Both the position numbers and the translations under genes were made by a program. Below, piece by piece: positions 1 through 10,619 of a stretch of 64,000 bases of DNA. The notes beneath the pieces were generated by a model. The model did not search any database. It was not told where the DNA came from and saw only the letters and a program-made list of their open reading frames with translations. The stretch's first letter is position 1, and the number at the start of each line of letters is the position of its first letter. This DNA comes from Mimachlamys varia (Eukaryota > Mollusca > Bivalvia > Pectinida > Pectinidae): positions 27,768,201 to 27,832,200 of the forward strand of contig OX392527.1 in assembly GCA_947623455.1 (NCBI GenBank), in the 5' to 3' direction.

Positions 1-114
1 CATGACATTTAATTAATAGGGTCGTGAGTTTCGCTTTTTTAAGGTTAAATAAATCTACAAAAGTTACAGATAGATAATATGTTTAATTGACATGAATGCC
101 ATTCCATTAACAGG

Positions 115-820
115 CAGATGGATTAATTAATGAAATCCTTATTTGGGATTGATATTCATTCCTTGTGGGCTGTAATGTTCAATTGGTATTTGAGATTATA
201 AATTAATGTTCATTTCTTATTTGGGATTGATATTCAATATTTATGGGAGGTTAATGCTAAGTCCTTATTATGGGATAACTGTTCAATCTTTATTTGGGAT
301 AATAAATTAATGATTAATCCATATTGGGGATTTATATTCAATCCTTATAAGGTTAAATGATGAATCCTTATCGGGGGAATTAATGTTCGATCATTATGGG
401 AGATGAATTTTCAATTATTATGGGAGATTAATGTTCAATGCATATGGGATATTAATATTAAATCATTATGGGAGATTATTGTTCAATTGTTGGGGGTGGG
501 GGTAAATGTTAGGGTAGGGGGTCTTTCTTTATTGGGAAGTTGATGTTCAATCCTATTTTGGGATTATGAATTAATGTTCAATCCTTATTTGGGATTGATA
601 TTCAATCTTTATGGGATTAATGATAATTCTTTATGGAGATAAATAATCAATCCTTATTGTAGATTAACGTCCAATGTTTATGTGAGATTAATGTTCAATA
701 AATTTGTGAGATTAATAACCAACGCTTATGTGAGATTGACAAATCTTTATGCGAGAATAATAATCAAGTCCTATGTGAAATTAATAAACCATCCTTAGGG
801 GAGATTAAAGTTCAAAGTTG
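115..820. repeat. Decayed AT-rich tandem repeat
   Basis: A loose, strongly diverged repeat of roughly 25-30 bp. The recurring phrase resembles TTAATGTTCAATCCTTAT followed by TGGGAGAT or TTGGGATTGAT. Units vary in length and many carry indels, so it is much older than the clean arrays further right. A G-rich stretch lies near 488-520. No coding potential was seen. Confidence 0.6.
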
Positions 821-987
821 AGGTTTGCGAATAATTACACGTACAGACATAAAAGAAAATAATATGTTTTTGTTATTTTATCGTGTCCTTCAAGCTTGGG
901 AACAATATAAAATGACGTAACACCCACGCATGCTACGCCTTTTAAATATAATGATGGATACAGAATGCCGAAAATATGAATCAAACT

Positions 988-1031
988 GCACCATACAGCT
1001 GTTTCGTCCTTTTAGGACTCGTCAGTGATGC
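988..1031 (-). ncRNA. Type I hammerhead self-cleaving ribozyme motif
   Basis: On the minus strand every conserved hammerhead part is present in order. Stem I strand GCATCA is followed by core CTGACGA. Stem II is GTCCT/AGGAC closed by an AAA loop, followed by core GAA. A minimal stem III pairs AC with GU around loop AGCU. The cleavage position is the A of GUA, and the second stem I strand is TGGTGC. The two stem I strands form six pairs, one of them G-U. Type I hammerheads with a two-pair stem III are known from Penelope-like elements and small retrozymes of metazoans. No second copy within a retrozyme-like distance was seen, so this is probably a leftover from a mobile element. Self-cleavage is predicted, not shown. 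Confidence 0.8.
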
Positions 1032-2060
1032 TAAGGGCCAAAAGCTGTGAATTGAAATATTATACGATTGTAGAAGCAGAAGGGTCAGGTGCCTAAAATA
1101 TTTCAAATTCATGAATTTAGAAAAAGAATTAAATAAGCACCGTATACTTTCAGATTAAAAAAAAAAACGTCTTCCGACTGTGTCCCGTGATTTAGTCGTT
1201 AAGCACTTCTGATATGGAAACTGCATCCGCTGAAATATTATTTGTTTTTAAAAAAGGTAACTAAAGTGATAATGCCGATTTTCACGCTTGGGAGATACAC
1301 TTCACACCTGGAGATATATTCGTTTGTTCTTAATTAAATCCAATACGAACAAAATGTAATAAATTATGGCTAATACAAATATCTACAGTTACCGATGCAT
1401 CATACTGACTAAATTTGCAATTAATAGCCCTTTATTTAAAGCTTATCGGACGTTTCATATAATCTAAACATAACAGGTATAATTCTGATGAAGTTCATGT
1501 TAAATTTTCAAGCTGAAAATAATAACGAATACATCATTCTGTTTAAAAAAGATGTTGCCAATACATTTTTATTTTGTTGTGGTTTGGTCCAGTTGAATGG
1601 CAAAAGAGATAGTAACTATAACTAAATGTGTTCAAGTTTTACTGATTGATGCGGTACTGTAATAATCAATTCAAGCTATAAGTTCTCTTTACAGTTTATT
1701 ATTTAATACTGTAACAACATTACGTCTTAAACACATTGACTTTTAACAATAACAATACGATGCCAATCTTGTCATATAATTTGATAAAATGCAGTCGATT
1801 TCAACTAGGATCTGACACGTTGAAACAATTAATTCACATTATATACACAGAAGAAACAGCAATAGCAGAACATTTATCTACAACAATATGAAATGAAGAT
1901 GATAAGTACTTACAATATATATAAATCGGAATGCTTCCGATTTTACCAATGTCCTGAGTATACCATCCTGATTTAAATGTCTATCTCGTGCGCCAGTCAT
2001 GTGCTTAACAGCATGTCTAATTTACGAGAATGTATGGATGGCACGTCCCAGCGCAGCCTA
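1032..2060. other. Intergenic; 3' flank of the GPCR gene
   Basis: No gene recognised. It lies downstream of the minus-strand GPCR gene. TTTATT at 1695-1700 reads AATAAA on the minus strand, about 360 bp past the stop codon, and is a candidate polyadenylation signal. Others lie near 1432 and 1567. Confidence 0.4.
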
Positions 2061-3374
2061 TTACACAATTTCCCGTGTTTGAATTTGTTTGTCTGCATAT
2101 AACGCTGCGGTGTCAGAATGATCGCCAACATCGTCTGCTTCTTCAATATCCGGGCTATTGTCGTTGCCATTTTTCTCTTCGGTATGTTTTATGAATTTGT
2201 GTATCTGAAGCAGACGACACTTCTCAGTGACATGACCGTTAGTTTGTGTTTGATAATCGGTATTTTCCGTAGTTTTTTTCTCTTTCTCTTTTAGTTCTAT
2301 TGTTTCCAAATCTTTTCCCTTTCCAAAAGCGTAATCGCGGCTGCGTCTGTGTTTTGTTGGTAAACTACTTTCTCCATATAAGCTTTTGTTGGCATCGATT
2401 AGATTAATGCAATGAAATGACTTTAGAAAGCTTCGTCTAAAATTGTCGCTTAGAAAGGCGTACAAAATAGGATTGAGCATACTGTTCGAAGATGTCAACA
2501 CAGTGAAGATATTGAACATGAGTATCTCCCAGTCCTCCAAACTTTTGTCTTTTGGTCGCAATGTCAGGTTTACCTGAAAGCACCAATACGGCAGCCAACA
2601 GACAATGTAAACAGATATGACTGCAAGCACCATTCTAGTTACCTTCTTGTGTGCCTTTTTTGTTTCTTTCGACTTATTCACTGGCCCCACTGTCCTCAGT
2701 CTCAGTATAACAAGGAGATAAAACACCGATATAAGAGAAACGGGAATACCAAACCCTAGCAGGAACGTATACCAGGTGTAAGCCTTCTCAGTGGGAATGA
2801 GTTGTCCGGATGGCCATTCTATCGTGCACGTAAGCTTACCCGGGAAATTGTGATTGGGTACGGTTTTTGAATAGAGAATTGTAGGCAGCATGACGAAGAA
2901 TGACAGTGACCAGATGCCAATTATGATGAGAGTGGCATACTTCGGTGTTCGGTATTCTTGGGACTTTATTGCATGACATACAGCAATGTAGCGGTCTCCT
3001 CCAAGCGACGTCAGGGTAAAAACTCCAGCGAAAAAGCTGATCGAATACAATACAAAGTTGATCTTACATACGGCATTACCGAACATCCAGTATTTTAGAT
3101 ACGTGGTTGTGGATATCAGTGGTAGGTGTAGGAGATACAAAAAATCTGATACTGCCAAATTTAATATGTACAGATTGGTGACCGTTTTCATTTTAGCGAA
3201 TCGTAGAACGACGTAGATAACGAGACCATTTCCAGTTATACCACAAAGGAATATGCATGCGTATGACACAACAACAACATAGGTAGAAACGGCCACATTC
3301 ATATCCCTGGTAACACCTGTACCATTGTCTAAATAATCGCAATCCATCAAGTCAGTTGTGTTATTCAACGCCAT
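2061..3374 (-). CDS. Class A GPCR, allatostatin-C/somatostatin receptor-like
   Basis: An intronless 437-residue rhodopsin-family receptor, expected to sit in the plasma membrane and signal through a G protein on binding a neuropeptide. Seven hydrophobic segments are visible. Landmarks: TM1 TGNG (N49), TM2 LNLAVSD (D77), the Cys103-Cys183 pair, TM3 end DRY (127-129), TM4 W155, TM5 P211, TM6 CWLP (259-262) and TM7 NPILY (301-305). Third-loop and TM6 text (LRTVGP, KSKE, HKKVTRMVL, CWLPYW) resembles allatostatin-C receptors, the protostome somatostatin-receptor relatives. Sequons at N4, N5 and N17 fit an extracellular N-terminus. Cys322 after helix 8 could be palmitoylated, and the tail is long and charged. 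The start has a good context (AAACCATGG). Odd points: DRY is preceded by GG, and the position that is the ligand-contact Asp (3.32) in vertebrate somatostatin receptors is Tyr110. Opioid, galanin or another peptide receptor is the alternative. The family is fairly sure, the ligand is not. Confidence 0.88.
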   Translation of the reverse strand: MALNNTTDLMDCDYLDNGTGVTRDMNVAVSTYVVVVSYACIFLCGITGNGLVIYVVLRFAKMKTVTNLYILNLAVSDFLYLLHLPLISTTTYLKYWMFGNAVCKINFVLYSISFFAGVFTLTSLGGDRYIAVCHAIKSQEYRTPKYATLIIIGIWSLSFFVMLPTILYSKTVPNHNFPGKLTCTIEWPSGQLIPTEKAYTWYTFLLGFGIPVSLISVFYLLVILRLRTVGPVNKSKETKKAHKKVTRMVLAVISVYIVCWLPYWCFQVNLTLRPKDKSLEDWEILMFNIFTVLTSSNSMLNPILYAFLSDNFRRSFLKSFHCINLIDANKSLYGESSLPTKHRRSRDYAFGKGKDLETIELKEKEKKTTENTDYQTQTNGHVTEKCRLLQIHKFIKHTEEKNGNDNSPDIEEADDVGDHSDTAALYADKQIQTREIV

Positions 3375-3539
3375 GGTTTATGTAAATATTAATGACAAAA
3401 CCGATAGGCGAAACTAAATGTACAATATTTTGTCAAATAATTCGAAAACATAATCCTTATAAATGATGATGAACAAAGATTATTGAAGACATTAGCAAAA
3501 CAAAGCTGTCAGTAGTTCCTCGTTTGTCGCAGTATCGTG

Positions 3540-3700
3540 ATCCTTTGATTATTTAGAATCACCGCTGCCGTATTGATGTTTGCCATTACCGCCCGTCTAC
3601 AAGCCTCAGCAGCCGATCTAGCACTGATCAGCACGCCACTCACTCCGGCTTGTAACGGGCAAAGCTGTATGCTCCTGACCAATCACACGACAGTGAACAA
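3540..3700 (-). promoter_or_regulatory. Possible promoter/5' UTR region of the GPCR gene
   Basis: A locally GC-richer stretch 170-330 bp upstream of the GPCR start codon. Near 3678 the plus strand reads GACCAATCAC, a CCAAT box when read on the plus strand and inverted relative to the gene. No clear TATA box was assigned, and the transcription start is unknown. Confidence 0.25.
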
Positions 3701-4600
3701 ACAACGCTGTGTGTCACCAACGATCAGGTGAATAAGTTTGCTTTGGTTTCGTTTCTTTTCCAGCTTTATTGATATGTTGAGCATACATCGATAATAGGAT
3801 AAGAATTTATACTGATTGATCACTGGTTTACGTCTCCACAAAAACCAGGGTTGTATAATTACAAATTGCATGAATGGTCATCCCCCTGGCCAAATTAGTT
3901 TTTTCATAATATTGTGTTTCACACTGCTACAGTTGCTTTCAAATTTTGTTTAACCACTTCTCGAACAGATATGAAATTAGCCACATTCGATACATAAATT
4001 GCGACATGACCGATATCCTCTCACACAACTCCTTTAACGCTGGTACATTAAAAGAGTTTTTGGCTGTAGCATAAGGTGACACTTTAAAAGATGCCGTTGG
4101 AAGCAAGGTTCCACTGCCAAAAGAACAAAATATATCTCTAGCCTCTAGCACACACGCATGTATACACACATAGGGATATATTAACTATGTGACATAAGAT
4201 AGGCAGCTCTTGCGAACATTTTAGAATTGATCTGTTAATTGTATTGATGGTATAAAACTGTATATTGAAAAACGCGCTAGAGTAGCTTGTGTTGGCTAGA
4301 TAAATGTTGTTTCTTTCTTTGTCTCGAGTTTTGAATGTCTATGCAAACTTGGTCAATGCATGAATTGTTTAAATAATATTCTCCTTCGACTGGCCCGATA
4401 TGAGTTAAGCACTTTCGGCCGTGAATTAACCAACTAATGTCATCAGTCAAAGGGAATATATGTGCTTGTTGTGAAATATAAAAGAAATAGTGTAGGGCCA
4501 GGAAAATAACACTTTCTCCATATCATACTTCGTTATTGTCGAGACGATGCATGGTGACTTCATGCTAAAACTACACTGAAACAATCGAAATTAATTTGTT
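3701..4600. other. Intergenic, no gene recognised
   Basis: Ordinary AT-rich sequence. The short open frames on the minus strand here show no recognisable family features. Confidence 0.4.
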
Positions 4601-4880
4601 GTGCCCATTTCATTCCTTCAATATGTGAACATATCCACCCTCTTTTTACTTTTGTCCTATCTCCTCACTAATTGTCTATGTAAAAGATTCATGTGTTACT
4701 TAGAATCAACAAATATTCTCTTTCCATTACAGTGCGGTTTTTTTTTACATCAAAGAAGCACGGCTGATCATTTAGTTAGATTGTAAACTTATATCCGTGA
4801 AAGTTTTGCAAAATAAGGAACATCAAATTAAGTTGCTAGAAAAGGCGTATGGTGTATAAGATATCAGTCAAGATCTCCAT
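4601..4880 (+). pseudogene. LINE reverse-transcriptase fragment (Jockey-like)
   Basis: Fragments in at least two frames match the finger/palm part of non-LTR retrotransposon reverse transcriptases. Visible pieces are LLTNCLCK, then CYLES, LQCGF and RSTADHLVRL, a stop, TYIRESFAK, another stop, and in the next frame EH followed by LLEKAY. In family members these correspond to the consecutive text around PI-LTSCLCK, YLES, LQCGF, RST-DHLVRLE and DLEKAYD. In-frame stops and frameshifts show a dead copy, and the rest of the element is not visible in either direction. The clade is an inference from remembered family text. Confidence 0.6.
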
Positions 4881-5054
4881 TAAGATAGAATCTGGAAATT
4901 CCCAATTTCATAGTATTGTTTTTTTATCACAATGACATATTTTAAAGTTCGTGTAGGTACCAGTTTTTCCTACACAACCAAGCAAAAGATGGTAATACAA
5001 AGTACCACGAAGGCGTATACTGCTTTCTTTCACTTTTTGTGGTTGATAAATTAA

Positions 5055-8000
5055 TGATATAGTAAACGTGGTGTAGAACTACCATGCTGTATGATATAGT
5101 AAACGTCTTGTAGAACTACCATGCTGTATGATATAGTAAACGTCTTGTAGAACTACCATGCTGTATGATATAGTAAACGTGGTGTAGAACTACCATGCTG
5201 TATGATATAGTAAACGTGGTGTAGAACTACCATGCTGTATGATATAGTAAACGTCGTGTAGAACTACCATGCTGTATGATATAGTAAACGTCTTGTAGAA
5301 CTACCATGCTGTATGATATAGTAAACGTCGTGTAGTACTACCATGCTGTATGATATAGTAAACGTCGTGTAGAACTACCATGCTGTATGATATAGTAAAC
5401 GTGGTGTAGAACTACCATGCTGTATGATATAGTAAACGTCGTGTAGAACTACCATGCTGTATGATATAGTAAACGTCTTGTAGAAGTACCATGCTGTATG
5501 ATATAGTAAACGTCTTGTAGAACTACCATGCTGTATGATATAGTAAACGTCTTGTAGAAGTACCATGCTGTATGATATAGTAAACGTCTTGTAGAACTAC
5601 CATGCTGTATGATATAGTAAACGTCGTGTAGTACTACCATGCTGTATGATATAGTAAACGTCGTGTAGAACTACCATGCTGTATGATATAGTAAACGTCG
5701 TGTAGAACTACCATGCTGTATGATATAGTAAACGTCGTGTAGAACTACCATGCTGTATGATATAGTAAACGTCTTGTAGAAGTACCATGCTGTATGATAT
5801 AGTAAACGTCGTGTAGAACTACCATGCTGTATGATATAGTAAACGTCGTGTAGAACTACCATGCTGTATGATATAGTAAACGTCTTGTAGAACTACCATG
5901 CTATATGATATAGTAAACGTCTTGTAGAACTACCATGCTGTATGATATAGTAAACGTCTTGTAGTACTACCATGCTGTATGATATAGTAAACGTCTTGTA
6001 GAACTACCATGCTGTATGATATAGTAAACGTCTTGTAGAACTACCATGCTGTATGATATAGTAAACGTCTTTTAGAACTACCATGCTGTATGATATAGTA
6101 AACGTCTTGTAGAACTACCATGCTGTATGATATAGTAAACGTCTTGTAGAACTACCATGCTGTATGATATAGTAAACGTCTTGTAGAACTACCATGCTGT
6201 ATGATATAGTAAACGTGGTGTAGAACTACCATGCTGTATGATATAGTAAACGTCTTGTAGAACTACCATGCTGTATGATATAGTAAACGTCTTGTAGAAC
6301 TACCATGCTGTATGATATAGTAAACGTCGTGTAGTACTACCATGCTGTATGATATAGTAAACGTCTTGTAGAACTACCATGCTGTATGATATAGTAAACG
6401 TCTTGTAGTACTACCATGCTGTATGATATAGTAAACGTCTTGTAGAACTACCATGCTGTATGATATAGTAAACGTCTTGTAGAACTACCATGCTGTATGA
6501 TATAGTAAACGTCTTGTAGAACTACCATGCTGTATGATATAGTAAACGTCTTGTAAAACTACCATGCTGTATGATATAGTAAACGTCTTGTAGAACTACC
6601 ATGCTGTATGATATAGTAAACGTGGTGTAGAACTACCATGCTGTATGATATAGTAAACGTGGTGTAGAACTACCATGCTGTATGATATAGTAAACGTCGT
6701 GTAGTACTACCATGCTGTATGATATAGTAAACGTGGTGTAGAACTACCATGCTGTATGATATAGTAAACGTCTTGTAGAACTACCATGCTGTATGATATA
6801 GTAAACGTCGTGTAGAACTACTATGCTGTATGATATAGTTAACGTCTTGTAGAACTACCATGCTGTATGATATAGTAAACGTCGTGTAGAACTACCATGC
6901 TGTATGATATAGTAAACGTCGTGTAGTACTACCATGCTGTATGATATAGTAAACGTGGTGTAGAACTACCATGCTGTATGATATAGTAAACGTGGTGTAG
7001 AACTACCATGCTGTAGGATATAGTAAACGTGGTGTAGAACTACCATGCTGTATGATATAGTAAACGTCTTGTAGAACTACCATGCTGTATGATATAGTAA
7101 ACGTGGTGTAGAACTACTATGCTGTATGATATAGTAAACGTCTTGTAGAACTACCATGCTGTATGATATAGTAAACGTGGTGTAGAACTACCATGCTGTA
7201 TGATATAGTAAACGTCGTGTAGAACTACCATGCTGTATGATATAGTAAACGTCGTGTAGTACTACCATGCTGTATGATATAGTAAACGTCTTGTAGAACT
7301 ACCATGCTGTAGGATATAGTAAACGTGGTGTAGAACTACCATGCTGTATGATATAGTAAACGTCTTGTAGAACTACCAAGCTGTATGATATAGTAAACGT
7401 CTTGTAGAACTACCATGCTGTATGATATAGTAAACGTGGTGTAGAACTACCATGCTGTATGATATAGTAAACGTGGTGTAGAACTACCATGCTGTATGAT
7501 ATAGTAAACGTGGTGTAGAACTACCATGCTGTATGATATAGTAAACGTCTTGTAGAACTACCATGCTGTATGATATAGTAAACGTCTTGTAGAACTACCA
7601 TGCTGTATGATATAGTAAACGTGGTGTAGAACTACCATGCTGTATGATATAGTAAACGTCTTGTAGAACTACCATGCTGTATGATATAGTAAACGTCTTG
7701 TAGAACTACCATGCTGTATGATATAGTAAACGTCTTGTAGAACTACCATGCTGTATGATATAGTAAACGTGGTGTAGAACTACTATGCTGTATGATATAG
7801 TAAACGTCTTGTAGAACTACCATGCTGTATGATATAGTAAACGTGGTGTAGAACTACCATGCTGTATGATATAGTAAACGTGGTGTAGAACTACCATGCT
7901 GTATGATATAGTAAACGTCGTGTAGAACTACCATGCTGTATGATATAGTAAACGTGGTGTAGAACTACCATGCTGTATGATATAGTAAACGTGGTGTAGA

Positions 8001-8610
8001 ACTACCATGCTGTATGATATAGTAAACGTCTTGTAGAACTACCATGCTGTATGATATAGTAAACGTGGTGTAGAACTACCATGCTGTAGGATATAGTAAA
8101 CGTGGTGTAGAACTACCATGCTGTATGATATAGTAAACGTCTTGTAGAACTACCATGCTGTATGATATAGTAAACGTCGTGTAGAACTACCATGCTGTAT
8201 GATATAGTAAACGTCTTGTAGAACTACCATGCTGTATGATATAGTAAACGTGGTGTAGAACTACCATGCTGTATGATATAGTAAACGTGGTGTAGTACTA
8301 CCATGCTGTATGATATAGTAAACGTCTTGTAGAACTACCATGCTGTATGATATAGTAAACGTCTTGTAGAACTACCATGCTGTATGATATAGTAAACGTG
8401 GTGTAGAACTACCATGCTGTATGATATAGTAAACGTCTTGTAGAACTACCATGCTGTATGATATAGTAAACGTGGTGTAGAACTACCATGCTGTATGATA
8501 TAGTAAACGTGGTGTAGTACTACCATGCTGTATGATATAGTAAACGTCTTGTAGAACTACCATGCTGTATGATATAGTAAACGTGGTGTAGAACTACCAT
8601 GCTGTATGAT
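5055..8610. repeat. 37-bp minisatellite, about 96 units
   Basis: A tandem array of TGATATAGTAAACGTCTTG followed by TAGAACTACCATGCTGTA. The length of 3556 bp equals 96 x 37 plus 4, so essentially no indels have accumulated. Variation is concentrated at a few positions: the triplet after AAACGT is CTT, CGT or GGT, and the later GAA is sometimes GTA or GAA-G. CTT and CGT forms are common on the left, and GGT is more common on the right. Open frames here are by-products of the repeat. Confidence 0.95.
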
Positions 8611-9062
8611 CACATTGGGACAGCAATGTGTTCCACTCCTACAACCAGAAAAATATAGATAAATATTATGGATTACAAAATCTGATAAACAATCTTAAAA
8701 CACAAACCTTTAGGACAAAACAACAGAAACAACGTGAAATGATATCGAAATCAGTCCAAAATACAACATACACGAAACAAAATTGAAAGTGAACAAATTT
8801 TCAAGAAAATATGGTACCATATTTGTTCAAGCAGATAACTTTCCTACAGAATCTTATCTATATGGCACAGAACAGTATCAAACAAGCTGTCCGGTTTTGT
8901 TACAGAATACTATTTTTTCACCTTTTTTTTTTTAAATTAGGCACATTCCATCATGTTGACGGTAATGGTTGGTCGACAGCAATGTGTGAACAACTTTAAT
9001 GGGAATAACTTTGGTCTCATCATAGGCACTAGCCTTGTATGTCAAACACCTATAATATAAAC
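8611..9062. other. Intergenic between minisatellite and TIR element
   Basis: Nothing recognised. A short phrase GACAGCAATGTGT occurs twice, near 8630 and 8977. An open frame at 8811-8999 has no family features. Confidence 0.35.
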
Positions 9063-9664
9063 ATTTTGACATAACAGTTCAAGACATCTCGCTGGGAGTG
9101 GTCGTGATCGACTGAGCAATAATTTCCCTTTCATTTGGTATATGATTTAATGCATCATGCAGTAAAAGTTTCTGTAGACGTTATTAAACATCAGAAAACT
9201 GTTGTCAAGTGTTTATGACCATGGCGCTGATTGGCTTCCTGTTTGAAACTGGTCAATCAGCGCCGAGTTAAAAAAAAAAATTAACAAAATGATAGCATCT
9301 GGCCTGATTTCGGTTTTCCAGTCTGACCAGCTTGAAAACTTGTCTCTAGTGTCAGTCATGATAATATCAGACATGATCAAGCATACAAGTAAGTTTGTTT
9401 TTGTTGTAGTTACGCTGTACCGAGGCTGATATTGTACAAGCCGTGAGTTAGAAGATACCCAGTTTGGATTGTGCGTGTTTCGGTGGACAGCACAGTGTCC
9501 GACCAATAGAAATGTGACAATTTTCTGATGTTTCATGACTTCTACAGAAAATTGTGCGGCATGATACATAGTTAAACAACGTATATCATATTAAAGGGGA
9601 AACAATACTTCTGTGTTTATCAAGACCACTCCCAGTGAGAAATCTTGAACGGTTATGTCAAAAT
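9063..9664. mobile_element. Non-autonomous TIR/foldback element, about 600 bp
   Basis: Two long inverted arms of about 150 bp each (roughly 9063-9212 and 9517-9664). They share ATTTTGACATAAC, GTTCAAGA, CTGGGAGTGGTC, TTTCTGTAGA and AACATCAGAAAA with moderate divergence. Just inside the left arm a second hairpin pairs GGCGCTGATTGG with a near-complement at about 9250. There is no transposase, so it was mobilised in trans if at all. A clear target-site duplication was not identified, so the ends are approximate. Confidence 0.65.
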
Positions 9665-9784
9665 TACATGTTTCCCGGAATAAGGCCTTGTCGCCGGGCC
9701 AATGGAGTCCTTGTGTGATATGAAATTTGACGTTTTTTGAATGCTCATTATTAAAACCACTTTGAGGATGGGACATTACTTAGA

Positions 9785-9880
9785 TGTAACCTAGATTTAC
9801 GTGACGGGTGTCGTCGACGAAGCAAAAGTTTAATCGATTTCGAGTTTGGATTATGGTTTCGTTGACTTTTCAGTATTCTC
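9785..9880 (+). repeat. Dispersed repeat copy (retroelement 3' end), partial
   Basis: Shares CCTAGATTTACGTGACGGG, TGTCGTCGACGAAGCA and ATCGATTTCGAGTTTGGATT with the sequence that follows the reverse-transcriptase remnant at 23491. The central part is deleted here. Orientation matches that copy. Confidence 0.65.
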
Positions 9881-10619
9881 TCACTTATTTTATTGGAACA
9901 CGTCTAGTCGTTGTAACCCTAATGACCGAAACGCACCAATCGTAACACATAGCAGGTTTTCAACACATCAAGTCACCCGTTGAAACATACACTTGCATTC
10001 AAACTTAACACGTGTGTTTAAAATATCACGCTATACACGGTTCAAGAAGACACATTGAACGCAGGGACCTGTGAATTTGTTACAGTCAGGTTGTATTTTA
10101 AAAAATGCACCTTTCACATTTTATTCGTTTCCCATGCAGAAGAATACGTATATAACAATAATGAAACAGACCAATGAAGCAGCAATATTACTTATCACAT
10201 GTATCGTTTCGGGTGTTCTCAATAACAGAATCAGCACAGACTGAAACAATTAAACACACGTGTACCTTTGCAACAAACTAAATTTTAAAATTGAAATCTA
10301 CAGCTTAAAAATAAATTACAAAATATTAACATTACTAATACATGTCAAACACAGATGTACTTGTTTGCTGCTCACCTCGCGTTTACTCGTATGTAAAGAA
10401 ACTACTTAACACGTACGTGGATGTCGACAGGTGAGTATAGTTGAAACCAAACCAACAGCTATGGTAGTTTGCTTCACACTTTGATCTCGAAATATGTACA
10501 AACTGTACTGCATATCATCATGAGGTTAAAAGGATACAATTCAAACCTTTTGTTCTACGTTTAAAACTTTATAAAAACTATTTCATTAGTGGGGTTATTG
10601 GTCTCGCGCCGAGTTTAAA

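Noticed and set aside
5375..5862. Three 63-codon open frames with repeats of the type HDVYYIIQHGSSTRRLLYHTAW
   Set aside because: They are readings of the 37-bp minisatellite; 37 is not divisible by three, so a frame closes after a few units.
5055..8610. CRISPR array
   Set aside because: Units are directly adjacent with no unique spacers, and the DNA is eukaryotic. The same holds for the other arrays.
9213..9569. 118-codon minus-strand frame
   Set aside because: Lies inside the TIR element and spans its arms; no domain seen.
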